A stretch of 64,000 bases of DNA. Origin: Bacteroidaceae bacterium (GTDB lineage: Bacteria; Bacteroidota; Bacteroidia; Bacteroidales; Bacteroidaceae). The notes beneath the pieces were generated by a model. It made no database searches, had not been told where the DNA came from, and was given only the letters and a program-made list of their open reading frames with translations. The position numbers and the translations under genes were made by a program. The stretch's first letter is position 1; each line of letters starts with the position of its first letter. Below, piece after piece: positions 35,302 through 43,664 of this stretch. The DNA lies in assembly GCA_017479555.1 (NCBI GenBank), contig JAFVCB010000032.1, positions 1-64,000 on the forward strand, read 5' to 3'.

Positions 35302-37407
35302 TTACCATCTAAACTTTTGTGCTACGGTGTGTCCGTCGGCGCACAGCTGCAGGATATAGATGCCGTGCGGCAGATTGTGGAGCGCAATCTGTTGTTCGCT
35401 GCCAGGACTGAGGGTGTTTGTCGCCCCGCTGCGCAGGGTGCGTCCTGCTGCATCGGTGATGCGCCATCGCAGTTGGGCAATGGGGGTGCAGGCCAGTACG
35501 TTCCAGGCGTTGCCCCTCAGTTGGAGGGCTACGGGCAGTGCGTTGACACGCAGTGTCTCACATCCCGTCTGCTCGGCCATCTCAAGTGCCATTTGTAGCC
35601 CTGCGAAGGCATCGATTGTGCCATACCCCCACGCATTGGCATCGGCCTGTGGGTGTGCGCTGGCGGCGAGGATGGTCTCGAGCTGGTCGCGTGTCATCTG
35701 TGGAAAGGCTTCGAGCCATAGGGCTATGATGCCTGCCACGACGGGTGTAGCCATGGAGGTTCCCGACTTGTAGCCGTAATAGTAGTACTCGCCGTTCCAT
35801 GTGCGTCGCTCCACGAGGCTTGAGGCTCGAGCGGAGAAGTCGGGGGCGTGCTTCGACACGGCTGCACGTATCACAGCTCCTGGCGCGCTGATGGTGGGTT
35901 TAGTGGCTTGTCCGAGGTACGGCCCTAAGTTGGAGAAAGAGCATATCTGCCCGAGGGGGAACGCAGTGGTGAAACTCAAGGCTGCACCGTTGAGCCGCTC
36001 GGTAGTGTTGGCAGCGGCATAGGCTGCCACTGCTACGGCGGAGGGTACGGTAGCCCCACCCTCGCACACCATGTATTGGGCATCGCCCTCCACAAATCGG
36101 GCATCGGGACTATAGAACTCACCCATGCCCTCGTCCGTCCAAGCATGAACGGCGATGCCACTCGCATCGTGTAGGTGTGCGGTGGCTATTGCGATGGGTT
36201 GCTCTGCAGCGTGTGCTGTCGTGCGTGGGCGCACCTCTATGCCTACAGGCAGGTAACCGCCCGAGGTGTAGAGCAGGCTACGCGAGATGACCAGTGAGGC
36301 GTGCTGCTTATGGTTGTCGGGATTGATTTCTTCGGCAAAGGCACTCGTAAGGTCTACGCTCTGATATTCTACCTCTCCGTTGCGCAATACAAAGGGGCGC
36401 ATCTCGGCATGGCGCAGACTGTCGTCAGCCTGCAGCCACAGGTCGAGCATGGCGGTGCTTCCTGTGGGTGTGATGAGAAATCGTAGGGGTTCGTCGGTCT
36501 CGCTACGCAGCTCGGCCTGTGCATGGAGCTTTTGGCCGCCCTCATTGCCCATTGCAGCGACCATAAAACCGCCGTTCTCGAGCAGTATGCGGTTCATGGT
36601 CTGACTATAGAGGTCGCGCCCATCGTGTGGCCCATCGTGCGAGCCAAAACTGGCGTTGATAATCCATCGCTTTCCCTCTCGCGCGGCTACATCGGCCACA
36701 AAGGCTGCATCTTCGAGCAGCTCGGCATTGTCGAGGTTGGAGGGGATAAAGATAAGTTCAGCCTCAGGTGCCATGCCGTAGTATTCGCTCCCGCTCACAG
36801 AGGCTCCCGCTGCGATACTGGCTACATGTGTGGCGTGTCCGCCCGTGTTGTCATAGCCATCGCCGCCCGTGGGTATGTCGGTGGTGGGTTGCGTGTCGGC
36901 GATACGGCGATTCCACACGTAGCGCACGCGGCTCTGCCCGTCTGTGTCGTTGAACGTGGCATGTCGGTACTCAAAACCCTCGTCGAAGACGGCTATGATG
37001 ACACCGCGCCCGGTATAGGGGGTGAGGAGCGTGCTGGCACTCTGCACGCGTTCGGTGGCGGTGGCCTCGCGGGTGCGGTCGGTCAGCAGGCGATGGGTGG
37101 TGGAGATGGCGAGGCGCACCAGCGTGGTGTCTGCGGCCCATTGGCGCAACTGTTGTAGGTCGACGCGTGCGCGGTAGACGTTGGGGGCTACAGGCTGAAC
37201 ACAGCCTGCGGGACAGGGTGCGCCAGGTCGGGTGACGACTAATACGGAGAGCGTGTCAACCATGGGAAACCCAGCGTAAGTGGAAGGCGCGAGAGCTGCC
37301 TGCGCAACGGGTGTCTGTAGGCGTCGCTGCAGTCCGAGATCAAGCACAGGCTGGGCTGTGAGCGCGAGGGTGTAGAGCGCAAGGAGGAAGACAATGAAGC
37401 GACGCAT
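35302..37407 (-). CDS. Secreted subtilisin-like serine protease (S8) with a sorting-type C-terminus
   Basis: A 701-residue protein with a signal peptide (MRRFIVFLLALYTLALTAQ). The S8 triad is intact: Asp about 142 (AVFDEGFEYRH), His about 191 (GGHATHVASIAAG) and Ser about 550 (SGTSMATPVVAG), with a long insert between His and Ser. The last ~75 residues (from about AQLRWRITDAAGRTL to YILQLCADGHTVAQKF) look like a type IX secretion C-terminal signal, so export to the surface or medium is expected. I place the start at 37407; an upstream in-frame ATG at 37563 would run through the AraC-type gene. A regulator lies 55 bp upstream. Confidence 0.9.
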   Translation of the reverse strand: MRRFIVFLLALYTLALTAQPVLDLGLQRRLQTPVAQAALAPSTYAGFPMVDTLSVLVVTRPGAPCPAGCVQPVAPNVYRARVDLQQLRQWAADTTLVRLAISTTHRLLTDRTREATATERVQSASTLLTPYTGRGVIIAVFDEGFEYRHATFNDTDGQSRVRYVWNRRIADTQPTTDIPTGGDGYDNTGGHATHVASIAAGASVSGSEYYGMAPEAELIFIPSNLDNAELLEDAAFVADVAAREGKRWIINASFGSHDGPHDGRDLYSQTMNRILLENGGFMVAAMGNEGGQKLHAQAELRSETDEPLRFLITPTGSTAMLDLWLQADDSLRHAEMRPFVLRNGEVEYQSVDLTSAFAEEINPDNHKQHASLVISRSLLYTSGGYLPVGIEVRPRTTAHAAEQPIAIATAHLHDASGIAVHAWTDEGMGEFYSPDARFVEGDAQYMVCEGGATVPSAVAVAAYAAANTTERLNGAALSFTTAFPLGQICSFSNLGPYLGQATKPTISAPGAVIRAAVSKHAPDFSARASSLVERRTWNGEYYYYGYKSGTSMATPVVAGIIALWLEAFPQMTRDQLETILAASAHPQADANAWGYGTIDAFAGLQMALEMAEQTGCETLRVNALPVALQLRGNAWNVLACTPIAQLRWRITDAAGRTLRSGATNTLSPGSEQQIALHNLPHGIYILQLCADGHTVAQKFRW

Positions 37408-37462
37408 GGGTTGACGAAGATGGGTGATGGAGATGCGCAGAGGAAGAGCGTTGGAGCGAGCA

Positions 37463-37843
37463 TCAGTCTTGCGGGAGGTGCAGTTGTCGATACTGCTTAG
37501 GCGTGACGTGGTGCTTACGGGCAAAAGCCAAGTAGAAGGCTTGGCGTGAGGCAAAACCGACACTCAAACCGATGTATTCGGCGGTGAGTGTGGCACAAGC
37601 TGGGTCGGAGAGCATGGTACAAGCATCGCGCAGGCGCAGCGTGTTGAGCAGGTCGGCATAGTTCGTGTGCAGGCTCTGCGAGATAGCAGCCGAGAGCGTG
37701 TAAACGGACACACCGAGCGCCTCGGCGGCTTGCCGCTGCGTACTCTCGTGGGTGCGATAGCGGGCATCAGTCATGAGGTAGCGAAGCAAGCTGAGATAGA
37801 GTTCGTCGGCACGCGACTGGCTGAGACGCTTACGTTTGTTCAT
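37463..37843 (-). CDS. Small AraC-type DNA-binding protein
   Basis: A 126-residue protein that is little more than an AraC helix-turn-helix pair. The first helix-turn-helix is around QRQAAEALGVSVYTLSAAIS; the second has the family pattern TAEYIGLSVGFASRQAFYLA followed by FARKHHVTPKQYRQ. No sensor domain is fused. I place the start at 37843 (MNKRKRLSQSRADELY). It lies 55 bp upstream of the protease gene on the same strand, so it may be co-transcribed with it and control it, but the target is unknown. Confidence 0.82.
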   Translation of the reverse strand: MNKRKRLSQSRADELYLSLLRYLMTDARYRTHESTQRQAAEALGVSVYTLSAAISQSLHTNYADLLNTLRLRDACTMLSDPACATLTAEYIGLSVGFASRQAFYLAFARKHHVTPKQYRQLHLPQD

Positions 37844-37918
37844 AGCGCGAAGATAAGCAAAAAGTCTATACGCTTTGAAAATAACACGCAGAATTACGCG
37901 TTTTCTGCTACATTTCGT

Positions 37919-37926
37919 TATCTTTG
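37919..37926 (+). promoter_or_regulatory. Possible promoter -7 element for the mutarotase-symporter gene
   Basis: TATCTTTG matches TAnnTTTG, but no TTTG or CTTG is found 19-21 bp upstream. If used, the leader would be ~290 bases and include the repeat at 38003. Confidence 0.4.
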
Positions 37927-38002
37927 CACGCATATTCTATGGCTATCGGAGCATGGTGCGCAGACAATGGCAAACGATGCTTTCGGCACAAACTTGGGTA
38001 GG

Positions 38003-38166
38003 GAGAGTGTGCAAAATTCTTGGAGTGCGCTTACGCGCAGAATTCTTACAAATCTGTTCAAATCTAACAAATGGACTTTCAAGATTATAATTGTGTGAGA
38101 TTTGCCAAAATTTGTGAGATTTCATGCCCATTTAGGGCAACTTCTTCTTTTTTGACATACCCTCAC
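38003..38166. repeat. AT-rich ~164-bp dispersed repeat, copy 1
   Basis: Aligns end to end with 41086-41249 with only single-base gaps, roughly 80% identical by eye. Shared blocks include GTGCGCTT followed by CGCGCAGAA, TTCAAATCTAACAA, and AAAATTTGT followed by AGATTTC. It begins with a small GCGC hairpin. Confidence 0.85.
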
Positions 38167-38223
38167 GGCCTACCCCACTGTCTATTTACACTGCTATATC
38201 TATTTAAGGAATCATACTATACC

Positions 38224-40821
38224 ATGAAAAAAACATGCTTGGCACTCTTGGTGCTTATGTTATGTCCGCTATTGGGCATAGCACAGGGTGAGGCGCGCTT
38301 CAACGACCTCTCCTTGCAGCCTTTAGCTCCCCTGCAAGTGGGTGGAGCGCAAGGCGTGGCGGCGGCCTTTGCTGGTCAGATTGATGGTACAATCATCGTA
38401 GCTGGCGGCTGCAACTTCCCTACTACTCCCGCTGCTGAAGGCGGACAAAAAGCGTTCTACGCCGACATCTTCGCCCTGCGTCCTGCTGAGGAAGGGGCTA
38501 CGTGGCAAAAGATAGGCCAACTGCCTCGTGCCTTGGCTTACGGTGCGAGTGTATCGACCTCGCGCGGTGTGGTGTGTATCGGTGGTACTACCGACGGCAG
38601 CCACAGCGAGGCAGACGTTTATCTCATCGACAAAAACGGACAGACGACTTCCCTACCCTCTCTGCCCCGTGGCTTGGATCAGTTCACAGCGGCTGCATCG
38701 GGCGATGTGGTCTATGTGGCTGGTGGACAGACCGACGGTGTGGGTTCGCTTGCGGCCTACTGCATTGATCTGAGCCGCGATGGTGCTGCGTGGGAAGCCC
38801 TACCCGACCTGCCTGGCGCAGCACGCATACAACCCTGTAGTGCGGTGCAGAGTGCAGCCGTGGGGTCGGCGTTCTATGTCTTTGGTGGTTACGACCCGCA
38901 GACGAAGAAGGCGGTGACCGATGGCGTGGCGCTGGATCTGAGCACCAAGACTTGGCGCACCATCAGTGCCATTCAGCCCTACGGTGAGGAAGCCACCAGT
39001 GCGCTCATCGGTGCTACTGCTGTGGCGAACGGTTGCGGACACATCGTATGTATCGGCGGTGTGAACAAGGATATCTTCGAGGCGGCTCTACAAGGGGCTG
39101 CATCGGACTACTTGACGCACCCTGCCGCGTGGTATCAGTTCAGCAAAAACCTGTTGGTGTACCAGACGGTGACGGACGCGTGGGCACGCCTGTTTGAGGG
39201 CGAGGAGTTGGCACGCGCAGGGGCTTCGGTGGTGGTCATCAACGATGCCGTGGGCGGCGCACACTGGTACGTAGTGGGTGGCGAAGAGAAGCCTGGCATT
39301 CGTTCGGCAGCAGTGACCGATGCGCACGTGAGCTATACGGCGCATTTCGGATTGCTCAACTGGGCCGTGCTCATCCTCTACCTCGCAGGCATGATAGGCC
39401 TCGGTGTCTATTTCATGCAACGCCAAAAGGGTGGCGAGGACTTCTTCAAGGGTGGCGGTCGCATACCTTGGTGGGCAGCAGGTATCAGCATCTTTGCCAC
39501 AATGCTCAGTGCCATCACCTATATGAGTATCCCCGCCAAGGCGTATGCCACGGACTGGACGTACTATCCCATGCAGATTTGCATCTTGATCGTATCGTTC
39601 CCTGTCATCAAGTATTACCTGCCTTTCTTCCGTCGACTGAATGTGACCACGGCCTATGAGTACTTGGAGCGTCGCTTCAACTATGCCACACGCTTCATGG
39701 CTTCGTTGCTCTTCATCGTCTTCATGGTGGCACGCACGGCACTGGTTATCTTCCTCCCCTCTTTGGCTATGACAGCAGTGACGGGCATTGACATCTATAT
39801 ATGTATCGTCCTGATGGCACTCATCACCATCGTATACTGTACGATGGGCGGTGTAGAAGCCGTGGTGTGGGGCGACGTGATACAGGGCATCATCCTCGTG
39901 GGCGGTGCTATCATCGCGGCAGTCTACCTCATTGTGCAAACGGGCGAGAACGGCGCAAGCGATTTCTGGCAGATTGCTACCGACAACGATAAGTTCCGTA
40001 TGTTTGTTTGGAGCTTAGACTGGAAGAGTGCTACGTTCTGGGTAGTCATCTTGGGCGGCTTGGCCAACAACCTCATCTCGTACACGAGCGACCAGACCGT
40101 GATACAACGCTATCTCACCACCAAGGACGAGAAGAGTGCGGCACGTGGCATCTTGACCAACGGTCTGATGTCGGTGGTGGTGACCATCGCTTTCTTCACC
40201 ATCGGTACAGGACTGTACACTTTCTTCAAGACACACCCCGCCGAGATGGATATCACGATGCAGAAGACGGATGCCATCTTCCCCTTCTTCATGATGAGCC
40301 AGTTGCCTGCAGGACTGGCAGGACTGCTCATCGCTGCGGTGTTCTCGGCCACGATGAGTACCATCGCCAGCAACATCAACTCCATCTCTACCGCCTTCAC
40401 GGTGGACTTCTGGAGCCGTTTCCGCACGGTGAGCGACTCGGGTAAACTGCGCACAGCGCGTTATTCGGGCATCGCAGCGGGTCTCATCGGTATGTTCATC
40501 GCCATACTGATGGCTATGGTTGACATACAGTCGTTGCTCGACTATTTCAACACCATCCTCGGCCTGCTCAGCGGTGGCATCGGTGGTCTCTTCATGATGG
40601 GCATCTTCTTCCCCCGCATTGGCAGCAAGGCCGCTCTGATAGGTTTCCTCTGTGGCACAGCGGTGGTCATCTGGATGAACTTCTTCACACCCGCCTCGTT
40701 CCTGCTCTTCGGCTTCGTATCGATGGCCGTGAGTGTGGTGGTGGCGTTGCTCCTCTCCTACGTGATGCCCAACACGTCGAAACAACAAGGCCTCACGTGG
40801 CAGGATCGTCCTACAGAATAG
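38224..40821 (+). CDS. Fusion of a Kelch-type mutarotase (NanM-like) and a sodium:solute symporter
   Basis: An 865-residue two-part protein. After the signal peptide (MKKTCLALLVLMLCPLLGIAQ), residues ~25-370 form a Kelch beta-propeller with blades of the NanM/YjhT type (VVCIGGTTDGSHSEADVY, VVYVAGGQTDGVG, FYVFGGYDPQTK, WYVVGGEE). Residues ~385-850 form a 13-helix sodium:solute symporter (MIGLGVYFMQRQKGGEDFF, GGGRIPWWAAGISIFATMLS, ITYMSIPAKAY, VFSATMSTIASNINSIS). NanM converts alpha- to beta-Neu5Ac; SSS proteins include sialic acid importers. With nanA at 8579 the likely cargo is sialic acid, but this is inferred. I use the ATG at 38224; the longer frame upstream covers the repeat at 38003. Confidence 0.9.
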   Translation: MKKTCLALLVLMLCPLLGIAQGEARFNDLSLQPLAPLQVGGAQGVAAAFAGQIDGTIIVAGGCNFPTTPAAEGGQKAFYADIFALRPAEEGATWQKIGQLPRALAYGASVSTSRGVVCIGGTTDGSHSEADVYLIDKNGQTTSLPSLPRGLDQFTAAASGDVVYVAGGQTDGVGSLAAYCIDLSRDGAAWEALPDLPGAARIQPCSAVQSAAVGSAFYVFGGYDPQTKKAVTDGVALDLSTKTWRTISAIQPYGEEATSALIGATAVANGCGHIVCIGGVNKDIFEAALQGAASDYLTHPAAWYQFSKNLLVYQTVTDAWARLFEGEELARAGASVVVINDAVGGAHWYVVGGEEKPGIRSAAVTDAHVSYTAHFGLLNWAVLILYLAGMIGLGVYFMQRQKGGEDFFKGGGRIPWWAAGISIFATMLSAITYMSIPAKAYATDWTYYPMQICILIVSFPVIKYYLPFFRRLNVTTAYEYLERRFNYATRFMASLLFIVFMVARTALVIFLPSLAMTAVTGIDIYICIVLMALITIVYCTMGGVEAVVWGDVIQGIILVGGAIIAAVYLIVQTGENGASDFWQIATDNDKFRMFVWSLDWKSATFWVVILGGLANNLISYTSDQTVIQRYLTTKDEKSAARGILTNGLMSVVVTIAFFTIGTGLYTFFKTHPAEMDITMQKTDAIFPFFMMSQLPAGLAGLLIAAVFSATMSTIASNINSISTAFTVDFWSRFRTVSDSGKLRTARYSGIAAGLIGMFIAILMAMVDIQSLLDYFNTILGLLSGGIGGLFMMGIFFPRIGSKAALIGFLCGTAVVIWMNFFTPASFLLFGFVSMAVSVVVALLLSYVMPNTSKQQGLTWQDRPTE

Positions 40822-40850
40822 TAGACGTTTCGCCACATCATTCTCTGAAG

Positions 40851-40887
40851 CATATATGCGAGTCTCCGCCCGAGGCTCGCATATATG
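40851..40887 (+). terminator. Stem-loop downstream of the mutarotase-symporter gene
   Basis: A perfect 12-bp stem (40851-40862 with 40876-40887) around a 13-base loop, 30 bp after the stop codon. There is no T-run, so it may protect the mRNA end or act as a weak terminator. Confidence 0.55.
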
Positions 40888-41085
40888 GTATTATGCACAT
40901 GGTTCGTTAAGCCTACGCCCTTTCGGTGTATAGGTCGTAGTTTCGTTAAATCATCATGATTATGGGAAGAACGAAGACATCCAACGTGTTAATAAGAATG
41001 TGCGTGAGTGATTTGTTGCGATGGTTTACGACGACGGTTTTATAAGTCGTTTTTCATTTTTAATGGCGGTTTTTGATGGTTTGGT

Positions 41086-41249
41086 GAGGGTGTGTCACAA
41101 TTCATTGAGTGCGCTTTCGCGCAGAAATCCTACAAATCTTTTCAAATCTAACAATTTGGTTTTCAATATTATTATTTTGAGAGATTTGTCAAAATTTGTA
41201 AGATTTCTCGCCCATTTGGGCGACTTCTTCTATTATGACACAGCCTCAC
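41086..41249. repeat. AT-rich ~164-bp dispersed repeat, copy 2
   Basis: Same element as 38003-38166, same orientation and length. Its last bases overlap the start of the next element (41247). Confidence 0.85.
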
Positions 41250-41366
41250 CTTAGGCAGGGGGTGAAGCGACCAGCGGGAGCGCAACCCCTGTGGAATGCT
41301 GCCACTGCAACACAATCCCCGTAGGTGTAGCGACAGGCTACGTCTACGGGGCTTGTGTCTAAGGTG
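41247..41366. repeat. ~120-bp element with 8-bp inverted ends and an internal long hairpin
   Basis: CACCTTAG (41247-41254) and CTAAGGTG (41359-41366) are inverted ends. Inside are the ~50-bp block shared with 34511 (41248-41299) and a hairpin whose 22-bp arms (41310-41331 and 41337-41358) pair at all but one position, counting G-T. It resembles a small non-autonomous element, though no target duplication is obvious. Confidence 0.75.
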
Positions 41367-41384
41367 CGATGGGATGCAGATGGG

Positions 41385-42161
41385 CTACCAGTCAAATTTG
41401 AGGTGGCGCACGGTCTTACGTCCATCACCGATGAGGCGCATAGCCTCAATACCAATGCGCACATGTTGCTCGGCAAAGTTACTGGTCACAGCGCGGTCGC
41501 TGGCTTCGGTCTTGATGCCCTCGGCATACATAGGATTGTCGCTCACCAAGAGCAAGGCACCCGTGGGGATGTGATTGTAGAAGCCGCAGGTGAAGAGCGT
41601 AGCCGTCTCCATATCTACAGCCATGGCTCGCGTGGAGCGGAGGTAGGTCTTGAAACGCTCATCGTGTTCCCACACACGGCGATTGGTGGTGTATACCGTG
41701 CCCGTCCAGTAGTCCTGTGACGCATCGCGCAGGGCGGTACTCACCGCACGTTGCAGCATGAAGGCGGGCAGAGCAGGCACTTCAGGGGGGAAATAGTCAC
41801 CACTCGTACCCTCGCCACGTATACCCGCCAAGGGGAGGATATAGTCGCCCAAGCGCGTCTTGTCGCTGATGCCACCACACTTTCCTAAGAACAGACACGC
41901 CGAAGGCGACACGGCACTGAGCAGATCCATGATGAGCGCGGCATTGGGCGAACCGATACCAAAGTTGATCATCGTCACCCCCTCGGCTGTGGCACAGCGC
42001 ATACCGCTCTCTGTACTCGCAGGCGATACACCCTTGAGGTCGCAAAAAATGTCTACGTACTTATTGAAATTGGTGAGCAATATGAGTTTGCCAAAATTGT
42101 CGAGCTGTTGCCCCGTGTAGCGCACGAGCCAGTTCTCCACTATCTCTTGTTTCGTTGTCAT
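41385..42161 (-). CDS. amn: AMP nucleosidase, short form
   Basis: A 258-residue nucleoside phosphorylase-fold enzyme like the short AMN-type proteins of Bacteroidetes; E. coli Amn is 484 residues with an extra regulatory domain that is missing here. AMP nucleosidase splits AMP into adenine and ribose 5-phosphate. Family stretches: INFGIGSPNAALIMDLLSA, CLFLGKCGGISD, the ribose/base region MAVDMETATLFTCG and LLLVSDNPMYAEG. Other phosphorylases share the fold, so substrate is a homology call. I use the ATG at 42161 (MTTKQEIVENWLVR), which lies downstream of a promoter at 42244. Confidence 0.87.
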   Translation of the reverse strand: MTTKQEIVENWLVRYTGQQLDNFGKLILLTNFNKYVDIFCDLKGVSPASTESGMRCATAEGVTMINFGIGSPNAALIMDLLSAVSPSACLFLGKCGGISDKTRLGDYILPLAGIRGEGTSGDYFPPEVPALPAFMLQRAVSTALRDASQDYWTGTVYTTNRRVWEHDERFKTYLRSTRAMAVDMETATLFTCGFYNHIPTGALLLVSDNPMYAEGIKTEASDRAVTSNFAEQHVRIGIEAMRLIGDGRKTVRHLKFDW

Positions 42162-42243
42162 AGCTATGAGTATAAGGTAATAAAAACAGGAACGGCCTTG
42201 CCTAAATGCCCGCACAGGCTTGCACCTATTTGCAATTGTTGGC

Positions 42244-42274
42244 CAAAAATACGAAAAATCAGCAGGAAAACAAG
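42244..42274 (-). promoter_or_regulatory. Promoter of amn
   Basis: On the minus strand CTTG (42271-42274), a 19-bp spacer and TATTTTTG (42244-42251). Predicted start ~42237, leader ~76 bases. Confidence 0.7.
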
Positions 42275-42371
42275 CCGTCTGCACGCATTTGAGTGGAGAA
42301 TACCAAGATGTAGCCCGTATTTTGCACTTAGTTATGGTGTTGTTACTGTCCACAAAAACGGTGTTTAAGGG

Positions 42372-42430
42372 GTGCGCTTCGCGCAGAAATTCTTCAAAAT
42401 TTTATTCAAAATTAAACAAATTCAAGAATA
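42372..42430. repeat. Diverged partial copy of the AT-rich dispersed repeat
   Basis: GTGCGCTTCGCGCAGAAATT followed by TTCAAA and AAACAAATTCAAGA blocks parallels positions ~38025-38085 and 41109-41170. Shorter and less alike than the other two. Confidence 0.6.
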
Positions 42431-42560
42431 GCATTGTTCATTACTATTCATCTACACACGAACACGAGCGCAAGCCCTAAACGCAGTTTTTAGCAGACTG
42501 TAATCATGTGGTATTTGCCAGCATGAGCGCAAGGCTCGGGCTAAACGTCACCCCTCGCCG

Positions 42561-42597
42561 AAAAAACTTCAAGGTGCCGTTTTGGGGCACCTTGAAG
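42561..42597 (-). terminator. Rho-independent terminator of the FGE-like gene
   Basis: A perfect 12-bp stem (42567-42578 with 42586-42597) with a 7-base loop. On the minus strand it is followed by TTTTTT, 55 bp after the stop codon at 42652. Confidence 0.92.
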
Positions 42598-42651
42598 GGA
42601 AGATACTTATTTTTTGATTTTCGGGGAAGGGGATACTCGAAAGGCCAATAA

Positions 42652-43533
42652 CTACCGCGGCGCAAGCACCAGGCGGAAGCCCAAGAAGTGGCTGCAGTAG
42701 CCAGGCGAGTCGCCGTTGCGGGACGCCACGCGGCAGCTCCTCGCGATGAGGAGCCAACAGCCGCCGCGTCCCACGCGAGACTGGCCAGATGAAGCGCCCT
42801 GCGGATTCGTCACACTATAGCTTGGATATGAGCTTTTCCAATCACTACACCATTCCCTTACATTTCCACTCATGTCATACAAGCCAAGTTCGTTCGGTTT
42901 CTTTTGCTTTACATTGTGTGTTTGGTGACCACTATTGCCATCATACCAAGCCACTTCGTCAATATTGTTGGAACCTGCGTACTTGTAGTGGCGGCTCTTT
43001 TGACCGCCACGGGCGGCATACTCCCATTCTGATTCCGTAGGCAAACGGAAGACCCAGTTTTTCAAATCAGGGGGAAGCAACTGAGACTTTATATTATTAA
43101 GTCGCTGCAGAAACTGTTGGCAGTCGTTCCACGAGACCTCTTCCACAGGGCGCAAATCCCCTTTGAAGTCGCTCGGATTTGATCCCATTACCGCCTCCCA
43201 CAGACGCTGTGTAACCTCTGTGCGACCCATATAGAACTCGCTAATCGTCACGTTGTGAGCAGGACGTTCATCGAAGTACGCATCATCACCCTGCTCAGAA
43301 GTTGCACCAATCATGAGAGTGCCAGCACCTACTATCTCGAACCCTAAATCGGGCAGAGGTCCTTGCATATCAAAACTAAGGCTACGAGTGACACCCGTAC
43401 TGCCCGATTTTCCCAACTGAGCGGACTTAGCAGCAGGCAAGTCCCACGCCAAGTTGTAAGGGCAAAAGCTGTATACTATAAGGAGCAAAGCAAACAAAGC
43501 CATGCGGCTCAAAGAGTTGTAATGACGATTCAT
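42652..43533 (-). CDS. Secreted formylglycine-generating-enzyme-like (SUMF1 domain) protein
   Basis: A 293-residue protein with an N-terminal signal segment (MALFALLLIVYSFCPYNLA) and an FGE-sulfatase fold from about residue 65: YMGRTEVTQRLWEAVMG, PVEEVSWNDCQQFLQRLN, FRLPTESEWEYAARGG, YDMSGNVREWCSDW and LGFRLV. In true FGE two active-site cysteines sit five residues apart in the 'RGGSY...' region; here the region is GRGGCWLLIARSCRVASR, with cysteines nine apart, so sulfatase activation is doubtful. Many such proteins have structural or binding roles. It forms its own unit, ended by a strong terminator. No sulfatase gene is nearby. Confidence 0.85.
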   Translation of the reverse strand: MNRHYNSLSRMALFALLLIVYSFCPYNLAWDLPAAKSAQLGKSGSTGVTRSLSFDMQGPLPDLGFEIVGAGTLMIGATSEQGDDAYFDERPAHNVTISEFYMGRTEVTQRLWEAVMGSNPSDFKGDLRPVEEVSWNDCQQFLQRLNNIKSQLLPPDLKNWVFRLPTESEWEYAARGGQKSRHYKYAGSNNIDEVAWYDGNSGHQTHNVKQKKPNELGLYDMSGNVREWCSDWKSSYPSYSVTNPQGASSGQSRVGRGGCWLLIARSCRVASRNGDSPGYCSHFLGFRLVLAPR

Positions 43534-43664
43534 AAAGTTCGATGGTTTATAAGGTTATTGAGGGTAAACTACAAAAATGTAAATTGACGAGACCGTTTGG
43601 GGTTATTGCCTAATGGACAACCCAACAGCGAAAGAGGGGGACAATCGCGTAAGGCTTGCAAAGA

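Larger units (their letters stand above)
37844..38223. other. Intergenic stretch between the AraC gene and the mutarotase-symporter gene
   Basis: Divergent region with no gene. It holds a -7-like TATCTTTG on the plus strand (37919-37926) and an AT-rich 164-bp dispersed repeat (38003-38166) that would lie in the leader of the downstream gene. Confidence 0.65.
40822..41384. other. Gene-free stretch with hairpins and dispersed repeats
   Basis: Between the 3' ends of two convergent genes. It holds a stem-loop (40851-40887), AT-rich repeat copy 2 (41086-41249) and a ~120-bp element bounded by CACCTTAG and CTAAGGTG (41247-41366). No credible gene. Confidence 0.75.
42162..42651. other. Intergenic stretch between FGE-like gene and amn
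   Basis: Holds the amn promoter (42244-42274), a diverged relative of the AT-rich dispersed repeat (42372-42430), GCGCAAGCCCTAAA at 42471 (a match to GCAAGCCCTAAA near 34564), and a terminator (42561-42597). No credible gene. Confidence 0.7.

Noticed and set aside
39088..40836. Long minus-strand frames opposite the mutarotase-symporter gene
   Set aside because: Low-complexity His/Arg/Glu-rich translations antisense to a membrane protein; no support.
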